The position numbers and the translations under genes are program-made. Below are positions 33,329-44,952 of a stretch of 64,000 bases of DNA, piece by piece. Under the pieces are notes generated by a model that was given only the letters and a program-made list of their open reading frames with translations, was not told where the DNA came from and made no database searches. Position 1 is the stretch's first letter; each line of letters begins with the position of its first letter. The stretch is from Salticus scenicus (taxonomy: Eukaryota; Arthropoda; Arachnida; Araneae; Salticidae): assembly GCA_963930645.1 (NCBI GenBank), contig OZ005650.1:229296188-229360187 (forward strand). The letters are read 5' to 3'.

Positions 33329-33754
33329 TATATTACCTTTATGTAATAATAAATAATTGATTTAAAATAACCAAAGCTTCTCATTTGTAGTCTAACAAAA
33401 GCTTAATAATATTCTAGTGATGGACTCACATGACTTTCTCTTACCCTGCATTTGAATACTACAAAGAAAGATTACAGATTAAAATGTAAGGTAAAACTAG
33501 TATGTTGTGGCTACCACATGACTTTCTTCTATATTTTCCTCTACAAATTCACTCAGTAAAAATAATTTATTAAAATTATTATTTAAAAAAATTATCTTCC
33601 ATAATAATGCAGAGGATTTCCATATTGGAGAAGTAATATAACACTAAATATCCAAAAAAAGTCAATTTTATCGTCAATATTACGTTAAAAAAAAAAAAAA
33701 AAATTTTTTTTTTGGTTAAAAATGAAAAAAGTCGATAACTTTATTTTAAAATAG

Positions 33755-35000
33755 CAGGCTTTGCCCGCTTCGCTGGGTCACTAAATTTAAAGGAAACTTT
33801 TCTATATAGCTTTATAAACATAAAATAAAATACTGAAATTGCACAAAAACTCGCTTCAGGTCCCTGCTGCCTTCGGCAGCGATTTGGTCATCCGCTAAAA
33901 CTCGGACGCCTGTCCCTATTACCTGCGACAGTGGTTTACCAATAGGCTTGCATTTAGGTGCTTATTAGATAACAGTTTCGAAATAGATAGTATCGAAAAA
34001 ATTGAAGTATCATTTTTATATTTGAATCCCAGTCACATATGAACAACACTATACGTGGCGCACATAATATTTGCTTTTACGTTATTTCCTATGTTTATTT
34101 TGTTTATCCGATCAACCATAAAAATGATAACAATTTCACGCTAAATATTATAATATGCTATGACCGACTTCGTCTGTCGCACGAGACAATTAATTATTTG
34201 TGGTTATATATCTGTACTGATAAGTAAAAAGGATTTAAGTCCAAAAATGTCGATTTTGAGTTAAGTACATAGTCAGACTCAGAAAAAAATTCTCTATCGA
34301 TTGGTATAAAGGATTTAATTCTATGTCATTTAGTCTTTGAGAAAATCCATTGGTAAAAAAAGGACCAATTTAGAAATTTACCATTCAGGTATGGTATAAA
34401 ATATTTAATTCAATTTTTCCCGTTATTAAATGAAGGTTGACAACCACTGAATGGTATAAAGGGTAAAAATCAACGAAATACCTTTTCCCTAATCCATTCT
34501 TCTGATTTGTTTTTAGCTAGTTAAACTTTATTTTTCGTCTCCTGAAAAATCAAGAATGTGGACTTAAATCCTTTATACTTATCACTACAGATATAATTCA
34601 TGGTTTGTAAACCTGATCACATGCAGTACGCCTTAATATAGTTCTCTTTGGCGACTTTTGAATTTTTGTCACCATTTTAGATTTAATCCCTTGTAACAAT
34701 AGGCTATGAGTGCTATTTCTGCCGTATTTTAGACAACTAATCTTTTTACGGTTATATATATTTTCCATTAAACATATTTTTATTTATTTATTTAAATATT
34801 AATTTGAATTAATCAAATATTTCTGATCGACAGCGTGAAAGTGCAGTCACACACAGAAGCTCATTTATTTGTATGATAAATTAGCATAGTGATTAGTATA
34901 TAAAAAAATAAATAAATAGGTAAACACTATCGTGCTACACAACTTTATTATGCCTCTCCTTTGGCGGCTTTTCAATTTTTGTCGCCATATTAGCTATGGA

Positions 35001-35040
<40 letters not shown>

Positions 35041-36268
35041 TATTTATTTATTTTTTTTCATGAAAAATGGAAGACTATTTTGCTACTAATTTTATCAGAC
35101 ACCTTTTTGTTTACATATAAGAATCCTTCATATTCTGTTTATATTTTTAATTGTTTTTAGGTTTCAAATAGTACTTGCTGAAATAAATTTGCTATCTTTA
35201 AAACTGCATTTTTTTTATAAACTTTCTATAAAAATAAATCATTTATGTAACTACTATTTAAGTTAGATATATATATATATATATACATTTTTTTCTTTTT
35301 GTGATACTTTTTGCAATATTTTTTTTATATTTTGGATGCGCTTTTTAGATTAAAATGGCTGCTGCTATATTAAACTTCTTGTCGAAAAACGTTCAGTATA
35401 CTTCACCACCAAAATTTAAAAAATCGCCCAGGAGAATCTGTTAATGAAACTGATAAAATAAAAATAGAGTTTAAATAACCTATTTAAAAAAACTTTTAAA
35501 ACTTAATTCTTAATGTATCGTATCACATAAAACTTTTCAAAGTTAGAATAAAATTTAATAATAAAAAAAAAAAAAACTAACTGTTTTGTTTATTAACTAA
35601 AATTGATGAAATTTGAACTGCAATTTTGGTCTAGTGTTGTACAGGCTATGTATTTATTATATGTTTGTGTTTGTGAAAGAAAATTTCAAAAAATTTCAAA
35701 ACTGCAATTTTTAATCCCACTTAAGAAAACGTGTGACTTTTAATGAGTAGCAGATTTAATTTTTTTTCCAAACGGTTTTCATACAATCTCCTGCTGTTGC
35801 CACCTACAATTCATACATTAGTTAATTTTTAAAAATCTAATTGTCCGATCGATAAGCTGTTTAATCCGTTGGATTCACAAAAATTGCCTGTTTCATTTGG
35901 TATTTTATTTGTAACGATACGACTGATATTTCTAATTTATTTCCTAATTTATTTAATTTACTTTCCTCATTTTAAATAAATGTACTTTTTTTTCTGTCGA
36001 AAAAAAAATTGGCAACAATTAAATTATGGATAAAATTTAAATGGCTAATTTATCAGAAATTAGAAGGATATTTTTTTCACATTTTAATTAATTAAAAGAA
36101 AACTAATAAGAAATTCGAAAATCCGGCTTCGAGGTGCATCAGGAGAGGTCATTACGAACCTCCATGCAAATTTGTGTAGCTCAGCCATCAGCCGTTTTCC
36201 TAAAAAGCTCTGGAAATACATACACAATGACACACACACAAACATCTTATTTTATTATATGTATAGAT
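33755..36268 (+). mobile_element. Repeat inserted in A2, starting AGCAGGCTTTGCCCGC
   Basis: It begins ATAGCAGGCTTTGCCCGCTT and ends TTATTTTATTATATGTATAG, preceded by a CA microsatellite. Its 3' part (35940-36210) is shared with 31540-31810. The outline (GC-rich start, CACACA, then a TTATTATAT-AGA tail) resembles dispersed non-LTR or rolling-circle-type repeats of arthropods, but I cannot classify it. It contains a MITE (34208-34594), (TTA)n at 34998-35040 and (TA)n at 35268-35285. Confidence 0.5.
34208..34594. mobile_element. MITE family M, copy 1
   Basis: The left TIR CTGTACTGATAAGTA followed by AAGGATTTAAGTCCA is matched by the inverted right TIR TGGACTTAAATCCTTTATAC and TTATCACTACAG. It lies in AT-rich flanks ending TATAT. 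A second copy is at 39155-40135. No coding capacity. Confidence 0.75.
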
Positions 36269-36796
36269 TATCGCAGATCGATGGTTCAACCATTTGATTT
36301 AAAGGTATTGGTGAGCTCTTTTAAAAGATACCCATCATGAAAATTTACTCCCCTCGAGGGGGCGAGGTTCCTACACATAAAAAAAAAAAAATTCCAGTTG
36401 ACTATCTCTATTATAAATAACTCTTGTAAATTTCATAATGATTACTATAAAATAATTCTCTTTATGCACATTTATACAAAATTTTGTCCTATATCACCAT
36501 GTTAAAAATTTAGAAAAAGCGGGATGGCAACCCAACCTGTAAGACAATTTTTACCAAAAGTTGATAGGTACTAATTTATGTCAAGATGCAACTACATACC
36601 AATTTGTATGAAATTCTGTGCAGTAGTTTCTGAGATACAGTTGCCACAAAATTTTGTCACACACACACAGACATTTTCTAAAAATGGTCAAATCGTGTTC
36701 TACAACTCTCAAAACATGTAAATCCATCAAAAACCCGAAGTCGAAAATTTTTACGAATCCAATACTTTCTTCTATTGAATAATAGAAGAAAGTAAA

Positions 36797-36935
36797 AAGA
36801 AGTATTGTACATAAATACACTTTAAAAACAGTTAAAATTAGTTTTAGAAAGAATTTTATTAGACATATATGAAGCGCTACTGCCTCTTCGCTCTCCGTTT
36901 GCTATATAATACGAATGTTGTATAGTATCTAGATT

Positions 36936-36972
<37 letters not shown>

Positions 36973-37290
36973 CAGTTATTAAATTTAAAATTTTATTCTA
37001 GTTTATGCAAAATACTTTTATACATCACTCCTAGAACCTAGCCAATCTTGGTCAAACTTTTCAAGTGATGGACTCATTTGATGTTAACAACAAATATGAA
37101 TTTCCTGCATCTATTTGTTCTTAAGTTGTGCTAAAAGCAGACATACACACAGGCCAATCACTAAAAACTTGAATTTTGTATTTAGAAGATTTTAAAACGC
37201 ATAATTAAACCAAACATATAGAGTTGAAAATTGGATTGTAATCAATAATTTGCCTTAAGCCTTTTTTTGGATGTGATAAAATTTCGTAAA
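36797..37290. other. AT-rich spacer
   Basis: It contains A30 at 36939-36970 and some text reminiscent of the superfamily interiors (AAGTGATGGACTCA near 37062). No gene is seen. Confidence 0.45.
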
Positions 37291-37921
37291 GGCAGTGCGG
37301 CGCAAAAGTTTAAGCACAAGCTAAATTGTTTAATAAAATGAGAATTATACACCGGGAATCTTCGAGAGTTGTACTGAATCTAAGCAATTGGATTACAAAC
37401 TCATGTTTTGACTTTAAAAAAAATTAATTGAAAGGAAAATAATAAATAAAAAAATAAAAATAAATAAAAATTGTGATGTAGCAAAAGTTCAAGCACAAAT
37501 GAAGTTTTATGCAAATAGCTCTTTAAACATTATTGGTGGATGATCCATGAGTCTTATCTCCTAGACTATAAAGTGTAGGAGATAAGATTCACTATTGAAC
37601 GAGCTAGCAAAAGGCCGAAATCTTTGCAGTTCTCCTCTGAAGAAGTTGAAGAATGTGTGGAAGCTGAAAGCGGAAGTTAAATTCGTTTTGCAAATGATTT
37701 TTAATCGGTCCAGACGTGTTATTTAGACTGTTTTGCAACGTGCAGAACAATTTAAAATTGCGTATCGCTCAGGAAGGTCAAGAAAAGCCACATCTCTTGA
37801 GAATAGAAGAATTAAAAAAATGGCTGAAACTGTCAATTTGTCTCTTAAACAGATAAAATATCGAATTAGATCATGAACACCACGTGGCATTGTCCGCAGA
37901 CGAATAAACGAATCAGAATTT
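37291..37921 (+). pseudogene. Tc1-like transposase N-terminal remnant
   Basis: It starts with a TIR-like GTGCGGCGCAAAAGTTTAAG and includes a second GCAAAAGTTCAAGCAC at 37480. Stop-interrupted plus-strand frames include FSSEEVEECVEAESGS, VLQRAEQFKIAYRSGRSRK, ENRRIKKMAETVNLS and PRGIVRRRINESEF. These follow the helix-turn-helix region of Tc1-family transposases, ending in a typical TVRRRL-like block. The catalytic domain is missing: the sequence runs into a C16A24 tract at 37922-37962. Confidence 0.7.
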
Positions 37922-37962
37922 AGCCCCCCCCCCCCCCAAAAAAAAAAAAAAAAAAAAAAAAA

Positions 37963-38935
37963 AGTTATAGATCTCGGAAATGGGTGTTTCAAAAAACGAC
38001 TTTAACATTTTTTTTAAACTAAATTCTTTTTTATATGTCTTCATGACATATGAATTAATTTGCTAGTACAGCAAAATTACTAGATGTCTAATTTGTTAAA
38101 TCATTTTTTATGTCTTCTGACCACAGTGTTATCAGAAAGAGTATAACATGTGTGGTAGTGGGTAATGGAAAAGGTTCAATTGTTACACGCCAGACTTTTT
38201 TTTTTTTTTACCAGCTTTACAATTCGCCTATTATCAAGTTATCACCTATTATTAAGTTATCACGAGCTGATAACTTAAAATATTATGAATGGCATTTTTA
38301 GAACGATTAAATATTTTACATATTTGACGTTCAGACTTTTATTTTGTAGATCCCACTCCTCTCACTTTTATTTTAGAAACCTCACAACAACAAGGCATTT
38401 TCAAGGAATCAGACACAATTCAGAATTTCTGCATTTTCTCATCGTTTTATACATTATAGGTGGGTTTGGTTACAGTTAAACCCTGAGCTGAAAATTGAAT
38501 AGTTTTCTTTGTTAAAAATATAAGATCGGTCTCATATTTATGAAACTGTGATGGTTTCTGTAAAATAATTTGGTATGAAAAAAAAATATCTATCTATTTA
38601 TTTATTTATTTATTTATATTTTTAATGAGCTAAATAAGCAATACAAAATTATATTTCTTTTCATACATTTACTTTTAAATTCAAATTAAGGTTTAAAAAA
38701 GAAAAAAAAAAAAAAAAGATGCAATTTTGAGTATTTTTATAATTTTGCAAAAAATAGAAGAAAATTGATCAACTAAAAAGATTTAACATACTATGAAAAG
38801 ATAATATGCATGATAAAATTTGCATTAAGTCTGTTTTACGCGTCTAGGGGTTCTTCGAGATCCAAGTTTGTATTCTAAATTATTTTATTTATTAAGATTT
38901 TGATATTTTCTTAAAAAAAAAAAAAAAAAAAAAAA
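37963..38935. other. Non-coding interval with homopolymer tracts
   Basis: No gene is supported. It contains T12 at 38198-38209, TTTA repeats near 38596-38618, and A16/A24 runs near 38702 and 38912. Confidence 0.5.
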
Positions 38936-39154
38936 TGTAGCATTCGCAAAAATTTCTTCTATATTTTTCTATACAAATTTATACAATACAAATAATTTAT
39001 CAGAATTCTTATTTATTAAAATTTCTTTCTACGATAAATGCTCGAAGATTTCCCTCCATAAAACTAAGTGTTCAAAGAAACTAATTTTTTGCTCTACATT
39101 TCACATCTTAGAAATATTTTTTTTCTGCTTTTTATTCTGTTAAAGGAACAAATA

Positions 39155-40135
39155 TATATCTGTACTGATAAGTATAAAGGATTTAAGTCCAAAAATGTCG
39201 ATTTTGAGTTAAATACATAGTGAGACTCAGAAAAAAATTCTCTATCGATAATCAAAGGATTTAAATCCATGTCATTTAGTCTTTGAGAAAATCCATTGGT
39301 AAAAAAAGATTCAAGTCAGAAATTTAGCATTAATCTTTGATATAAAATATTTAATTAAATTTTTCCCTTTATTAAATGAAGATTGACAATCACTCAATGG
39401 TATAAAGCGTATAAACCAACACAATCCCCCTTTCCTAATCGATTATGTTCATTAGTTTTTAGTTAGTGTTGAATAAGGCGGAACGGCGAGGGCGACAGTC
39501 GATCACAGACAGACAGTCACGGGACAAAAGAGAGAACACAAAACTCATTCATTTTCTTTTTTTTTTTTTTTTTTATTATTATGGTTTCTCTCTGAACATA
39601 TTCGAAATAAAACCGAAGTAACTTTATTCTTGAGTAGACATTCTAACATTCATGCTGAAGTCGTGCAGCAAAATAATTCATTAATTGTTATATATTATTC
39701 AAGTAATAAGTCTTATTCTGTATTATCTTTATAATTCATTCACACATAAAAAAATGCCTTTATACGTATTTGCAATGTTTTAAACCTGTTATCAAATTAT
39801 TGAGAAATTCTGGTTTGTTCATCAAAATTCTCAAAGGAAAATCTCTGATTAAAGTCAAGTATAGTAATCAATCGGATTTGCATCTTTATTTATGTGTGGC
39901 CTACCTTGTTTTTCAAGCGACCAGGAAATGCAGGAGAGAGATGAGTTAGATTTCACTTAATATTATGCATGCTAAAATTAGTTTCGATTTAGAACTGTTT
40001 TTTTATGCAAGTCAGAATTCTTTATTCTTTATTCTAATTCCAATTAATCAACAGTTAGTTTAACTTTATTTTTCGTCGCCTGAAAAACCAAGAATATGGA
40101 CTTAAATCCTTTATACTTATCAGTACAGATATATA
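39155..40135. mobile_element. MITE family M, copy 2, interrupted by a solo LTR
   Basis: The left TIR CTGTACTGATAAGTATAAAG and the inverted right TIR (CTTTATACTTATCAGTACAG) are near-perfect. The body matches copy 1 (AATGTCGATTTTGAGTTAA and TCATTTAGTCTTTGAGAAAA blocks), except for an insertion at 39467-40053. Confidence 0.85.
39467..40053. mobile_element. Putative solo LTR, 587 bp, with 5-bp target duplication GTTAG
   Basis: It starts TGTTGAATAAGGCGG and ends AATTAATCAACA (short TGTTGA/TCAACA terminal inverted repeat). It is flanked by GTTAG at 39462-39466 and 40054-40058. MITE copy 1 lacks this segment and reads straight through at the equivalent point (TTTTTAGCTAGTTAAAC near 34513). An AATAAA is present near 39606. 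The size, TG...CA ends and 5-bp duplication fit a solo LTR unrelated in sequence to the gypsy LTR at 15465. Confidence 0.8.
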
Positions 40136-40386
40136 TATATATTACTTTATTTTAAATTATCACAGATCTATTAAATGTATTGATGATATCTTTCAAAGAT
40201 ACCCCTGTAGAAAATTTCGAGGAGGGAAGGGGAAAGGAAAGCTATGATCTTACTTATACATTTTTTCTGTTTGACTATTACTATTAAATATACTTCCTTT
40301 TAATTTTATAATTTATAGTTAAAAATAAATCTGAGTGTGCAGATTTATACGAAATTTTGTTCTATACCTCCATGTTAAAAAGTTAG

Positions 40387-40417
<31 letters not shown>

Positions 40418-40590
40418 AATGACAATACCACTTGTTGAGCGACATCTATTAAAAAGGTGATGAGCAGCAATTTATGTCAAGGCGCAATTGCATGTCGGTA
40501 TATGAAATGCTGTGTAGTAAATACTAAGTTACAGTTGCCAGAAAATTTTTGTCATACATACAGAGACCTATTTTCGTTTGTGTAAAGCGT

Positions 40591-40815
40591 TTTAAACACT
40601 TTCCAACAATGTTTAAGAGTGATTATGAATGCATTTACTTTTTCTGCCTTATGTGATCACGTTGGCAAAGTACATTGAAAGTTAAATGATCCATCGAGCA
40701 CGTGCAATTGGAAACTATTAATAATCTATGCGAGTTGCATGATTTGTCTTTCTTGTTTTTAATATACTATGAGATATTTACTTATAAGCCTTAAAGAAGA
40801 TCTTTTGATAATTAG

Positions 40816-40850
<35 letters not shown>

Positions 40851-41029
40851 ATTTTGTATTTCTTTTGCATTCCATTTTTTTTTTTTTTTTACTTTTTTCT
40901 GTATTATACAAATATGTCTAAGTTTGAACTAAACTTTTTAACAGTGTACTGTTGCTTGTATTTGAGCATATCTATATACTTGTTTATGATATAACTATAC
41001 TTAAAAAGTTTGAATAAATTAATATTTTA

Positions 41030-41066
<37 letters not shown>

Positions 41067-41237
41067 TAGAGAGTAGATGACGTGAAATGGAAAGTTAAAA
41101 TAATATTTAATTTTGATAAAATCTTTGCTATCTCAAACTTTAAATTATGAGGCACTCTGTGAATTAAAAATAATCATGTCTATATTTTTTTCAGCATATA
41201 TACAGTATTTAGTTGCTATATACCCTTTATATATATA

Positions 41238-41296
<59 letters not shown>

Positions 41297-41873
41297 TAAT
41301 CTTTTTAAAACATTTAAATAATATACACACATGTAAATTAAGGCATATAAAACTATTAAATATAATAGAATATTAATTTTTGATTGATTCCTGCTTATTG
41401 ATTTAACTATAACTTCTTTTATAAGAATTCATTTTTCAAATGAAAAGAAGAAAAAAAATCTTTTATAAATTTGGGGTTTTGGACTACAGAAATTTTCAAG
41501 TAGTCCATTTTATTCATTTTCATTGTTATAAGACTTACAGATTGATTACGATTTTTAAAACTGCTTGCAACTGCTCGTTTTTCACATTTTCTATCACTAA
41601 GAATTAGACTGCTGCTTCTTCCCCCCCCCCCTCTTCTGCCGCTCTCTCTCTTTATAAGTGTGTACGTATTTCATTCACGCCAAATATAAAATACTGCATG
41701 ATATCGTGCATATATTCCTTTTTTAGACAATGTTTTTAACAACATTTGAACAATATGTGCATGTGTAATGTACAATAAAATACATGTATTATTAAAATTT
41801 TAAAAAGTAATACGTACTTATGTTAAACTCACATACTTATTAGTACCTTAATTTAAACAACTCTAGTTTAAAA
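40591..41873. other. Non-coding interval with long simple repeats
   Basis: A33 at 40817-40849, (TTA)n at 41034-41066, (TA)n about 65 bp at 41236-41290, and C10 near 41621. No gene; the Ile-Tyr open frame at 41145-41330 is the (TA)n tract. Confidence 0.6.
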
Positions 41874-42502
41874 AATCTGGAGCGACTTCACTCGAATTTC
41901 CGAACATTAAGTAATTAACGATTGTATAAAGAAATGAAAGTAACAGAAGTCATTAAGTAAAAAAAAAAAAAAAAAAAAAAAAAAGGGAAAAAGAAAATTA
42001 TAATAGGGTATTTCAAGTATTTTTCTCTATATAGTATGTTGTTTAAATTAACGCTCTTCAAATAATTTGAGCCCATAGATCATAATGATGAAGAATTTTT
42101 AGTTGTGTCCTTGTAAAAATCTACAAGTACTAGATTCACCAAAATGTTTGCAGTTCATACAACAGTAACCTATAACACGTGTATTAATTTTCAGCTCAAT
42201 AGAATAAGGCGTTTAGAAGCTATCGCACTTTAAACAGCTTGGGTCGATAGACCATAATAATAAAGAATTTTCTTTGTGTTCCTGTAAAAACATGTAAGAG
42301 CTAGATTCACCAAAATCAATAGGGTTCCTGCTACGGTGACGTATAACATGCATACCAACTTTCAGATGCACACATACATCACCGTAAAAATAGTCAAAAC
42401 GAATTCGGGGGACCTCAAAAAGTGTAGAAACACCAAAACCTCAAAGTCGGATTTTTGACATGATAACAATACTTTCTTTACATATGTATGTTCGGAAAGT
42501 AA
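41874..42502 (+). mobile_element. Hairpin-ended element, family B, copy 3
   Basis: 5' AAATCTGGAGCGACTTCACTCG (imperfect hairpin), then AATTTCCGAACATTAAGTAA. The 3' hairpin at 42470-42501 (TACTTTC ... GGAAAGTA) contains TGTTCGGAAAG, the inverse of the 5' motif. It contains about one and a half 172-bp units (TGTGTCC landmarks near 42102 and 42266). Confidence 0.75.
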
Positions 42503-43373
42503 AAATGTAGCAAAGTAACGTTTTACAGTATTTATTATTTATGTAGCACTATAGATATTCTTTCACGATAAAGCTTTTGGGGAACCCATTCAATATCTCT
42601 CTCTGATAACTACTTTCCCCATTATCGTGATTAATTTATTTAGCTTGTGTTTCCAGGAGATATTATCCTTCTCACGAAATGTATCTTCCGAAAGGGTACC
42701 TGATACTTATAATCATTCATCTGCTCTGCTTACTAAAAATATAAAAACATATGAAGGATTTTTTCTTTCTTCTTTAATTAAAATGACAATCATAAATAAT
42801 TTATTAGTGTACTTTTTTTTTTTTTTTTTTTTTTTTACTTTTTTTTATTTATTTTTGAAAGTCAAACCAGTGTTGTGTTTTTTGTTACTATAGAAATATA
42901 ATAAAAGATTATACAAATAGTTTATAGTATTTATTAAGTTACAAGAATTAATTGTGAATTATTCTGATTCTTTTAAAAAGGACAATTAACTTATCTTTTT
43001 AAATTTTTACAACTATTTTTAAGCAGTAATCATTTATCACTTTAATTAAAGAAAATTTCTACAAAAATTTTCTTTTGTAAGTATTGGTTTTTAAAATATA
43101 AAACTGGAGCTATGCAACGAAAAACATATTAATTTTTAAATATGTTTTGAACTTATATTTCGAGGAAGCTAAAAATGGGACAACGACTGTTGAAAACATC
43201 TACAAACATTTTTTAAAAAGTTTTCTAAAAAATATTTAGCTAAAAAATAACAAACTGTAAAGTTATTGCAGACATGTACACAGAAGAAAATGGAAAAATG
43301 CTGTTACAAGAGATAAAAGCTTTATCCAAAGGCCTCCAGATCAATTTAATATCATAAAAAAGGATACAAAAAA

Positions 43374-43418
<45 letters not shown>

Positions 43419-43508
43419 CTAAGGAATGTTTATTTGGAGTAGTTAACGGTTGTTGATGATTTCCTACAGGGTGTTCAAAAAGTAATTCCTTGATTTCAAA
43501 ATAAAATA

Positions 43509-43540
<32 letters not shown>

Positions 43541-44884
43541 CTAAAAAGTCGATAGAACATTGAACAAATGGCGTGGTTTTCATAATAAATGTGAAAACCT
43601 TATACAGAAGTTTCTAAATTTGCAGGACATTTGGACATTACCACATCCAGCCATGCCCGTAACTAAAATGCCTCATTGTGTGTGTGTGTGTGTGGGGGGG
43701 GGGTTATCATGAATGCACCAAAACCTAAATGAAATCATTGGTTCACTTCCTTCAGAAATGGTCCAGGGAATTTATGATTTTTTATAGATATACAATGTGA
43801 ATAGGTATGTATGTTAACTAGATCTGTAAAGTTGAGTTATTCAAATCACTAACATATAATTTTGCTGGAATGTTGCATGGTTAACCACCTTTTACAGGGT
43901 ATATTTTGATTCTTTGATTTATGTTTGCAGCTTATTATTTATACCGAAACATCTGCAAAGAATTGCGTTATAATAGCGAGATTCTCCTGCGGAATTCATA
44001 ATATCTCATTTATAAATTAAATGGAATGTACAAAAGTAAAATAAAATAAAAAGTACGTAAGATTCTAAATTTGTAATCATCATACTAAATATTAAGATTC
44101 TTGCTGGATCGGTTTTTAAATTGCACAGCATACACCCTCTTTTTACCCCCATTTCATTCCGCTTTAAGGGGGTTAAGACAATGTTTAATAACGTAATAAG
44201 TAAGAACTTGAAGACTTTTCAAACGAAATATCGTGTTTCTAGAACACAGGATTTCAAAGTTGCACATCCACATTTCATACATTTTTAAGCTGGGAGCAAC
44301 TCTTAATTATATAATGAATAAGAACTTAAAGGAAAAATTTCTATGACAAATATCCAGTATTTAAATCAAACGGTTTCAAAACTGCAAAGTTAGCTCTTTT
44401 TTCTTCTCGTTTCTATACTCTTCAGGCGGGAACAACTTTTTTAAATAAACTAGTTAAGAGGAACTTGAAAGAAGAATTTTTACGCCAAATATGAAGTGTC
44501 TAGCTCAAGTAGTTGTCAAATTGCACTAAAATAGCTTCTTGCCTTCTGGAGTGGGGGTAGGGGGGGGGAATTTTTAGTAGCGCAATACTTCTTCCTGGTG
44601 TTAAGGAACATGTGTGCCAATTTGCATTTGAATTCGTCAAAAAGGTGTGGATTCCTATAGCGAACAAGCACACAGATTTACACATTTCTATAAAAACAAT
44701 AACGAAAAATCATGCAGTACGCATTGATTATTAACACCATCCAACTGCACATATTTGTTGTATCATATATCTTTCAACAATCTTTGCCTACGTTATCACA
44801 CATCAGACAGACAGAAGCACTGAAAAGTATACAGATAGACTAACTGAATTTAAAATCACTCTTAGACATTGTTGTAAAGTGTTA
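42503..44884. other. Non-coding interval
   Basis: It contains T24 near 42812-42835, (TA)n at 43378-43414 and 43506-43525, and a (TG)n/G9 tract at 43678-43702. A mariner-like end, CAGGGTGTTCAAAAAGTAAT, lies near 43468 with no visible partner. No gene is supported. Confidence 0.45.
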
Positions 44885-44908
44885 AAAAGGCTTATTAACA
44901 CACACACG

Positions 44909-44952
<44 letters not shown>

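Larger units (their letters stand above)
33495..36796 (+). mobile_element. Hairpin-ended element, family A, copy A2, carrying nested insertions
   Basis: The 5' end has ACTAGTATGT, the hairpin TGTGG-CTA-CCACA (33505-33517), then TGACTTTCTTCTAT. The 3' end is a perfect 14-bp hairpin at 36763-36794 (TACTTTCTTCTATT, GAAT, AATAGAAGAAAGTA). Compared with copy A3, about 2.5 kb (33755-36268) is inserted after TTTTAAA at the shared GATAACTTTATTTTAAA block. The rest of the element resumes with TTATCGCAGATCGATGG. Confidence 0.85.
38936..40590 (+). mobile_element. Hairpin-ended element, family A, copy A4, 3'-truncated and interrupted
   Basis: The 5' text TTTCTTCTATATTTTTCTATAC and the following AATAATTTATCAGAATT block match A2. 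After 39154 a MITE is inserted, and family A text resumes at 40137 (TTACTTTATTTTAAATTATC, GATACCCCTGTAG) and runs to about 40560. The 5' hairpin is decayed and the 3' hairpin absent. Confidence 0.65.

Noticed and set aside
41145..41330. Ile-Tyr repeat open frame
   Set aside because: It is a (TA)n microsatellite read in one frame.
43468..43490. A mariner transposon end (CAGGGTGTTCAAAAAG)
   Set aside because: No inverted partner or transposase remnant was found nearby, so an element cannot be delimited.
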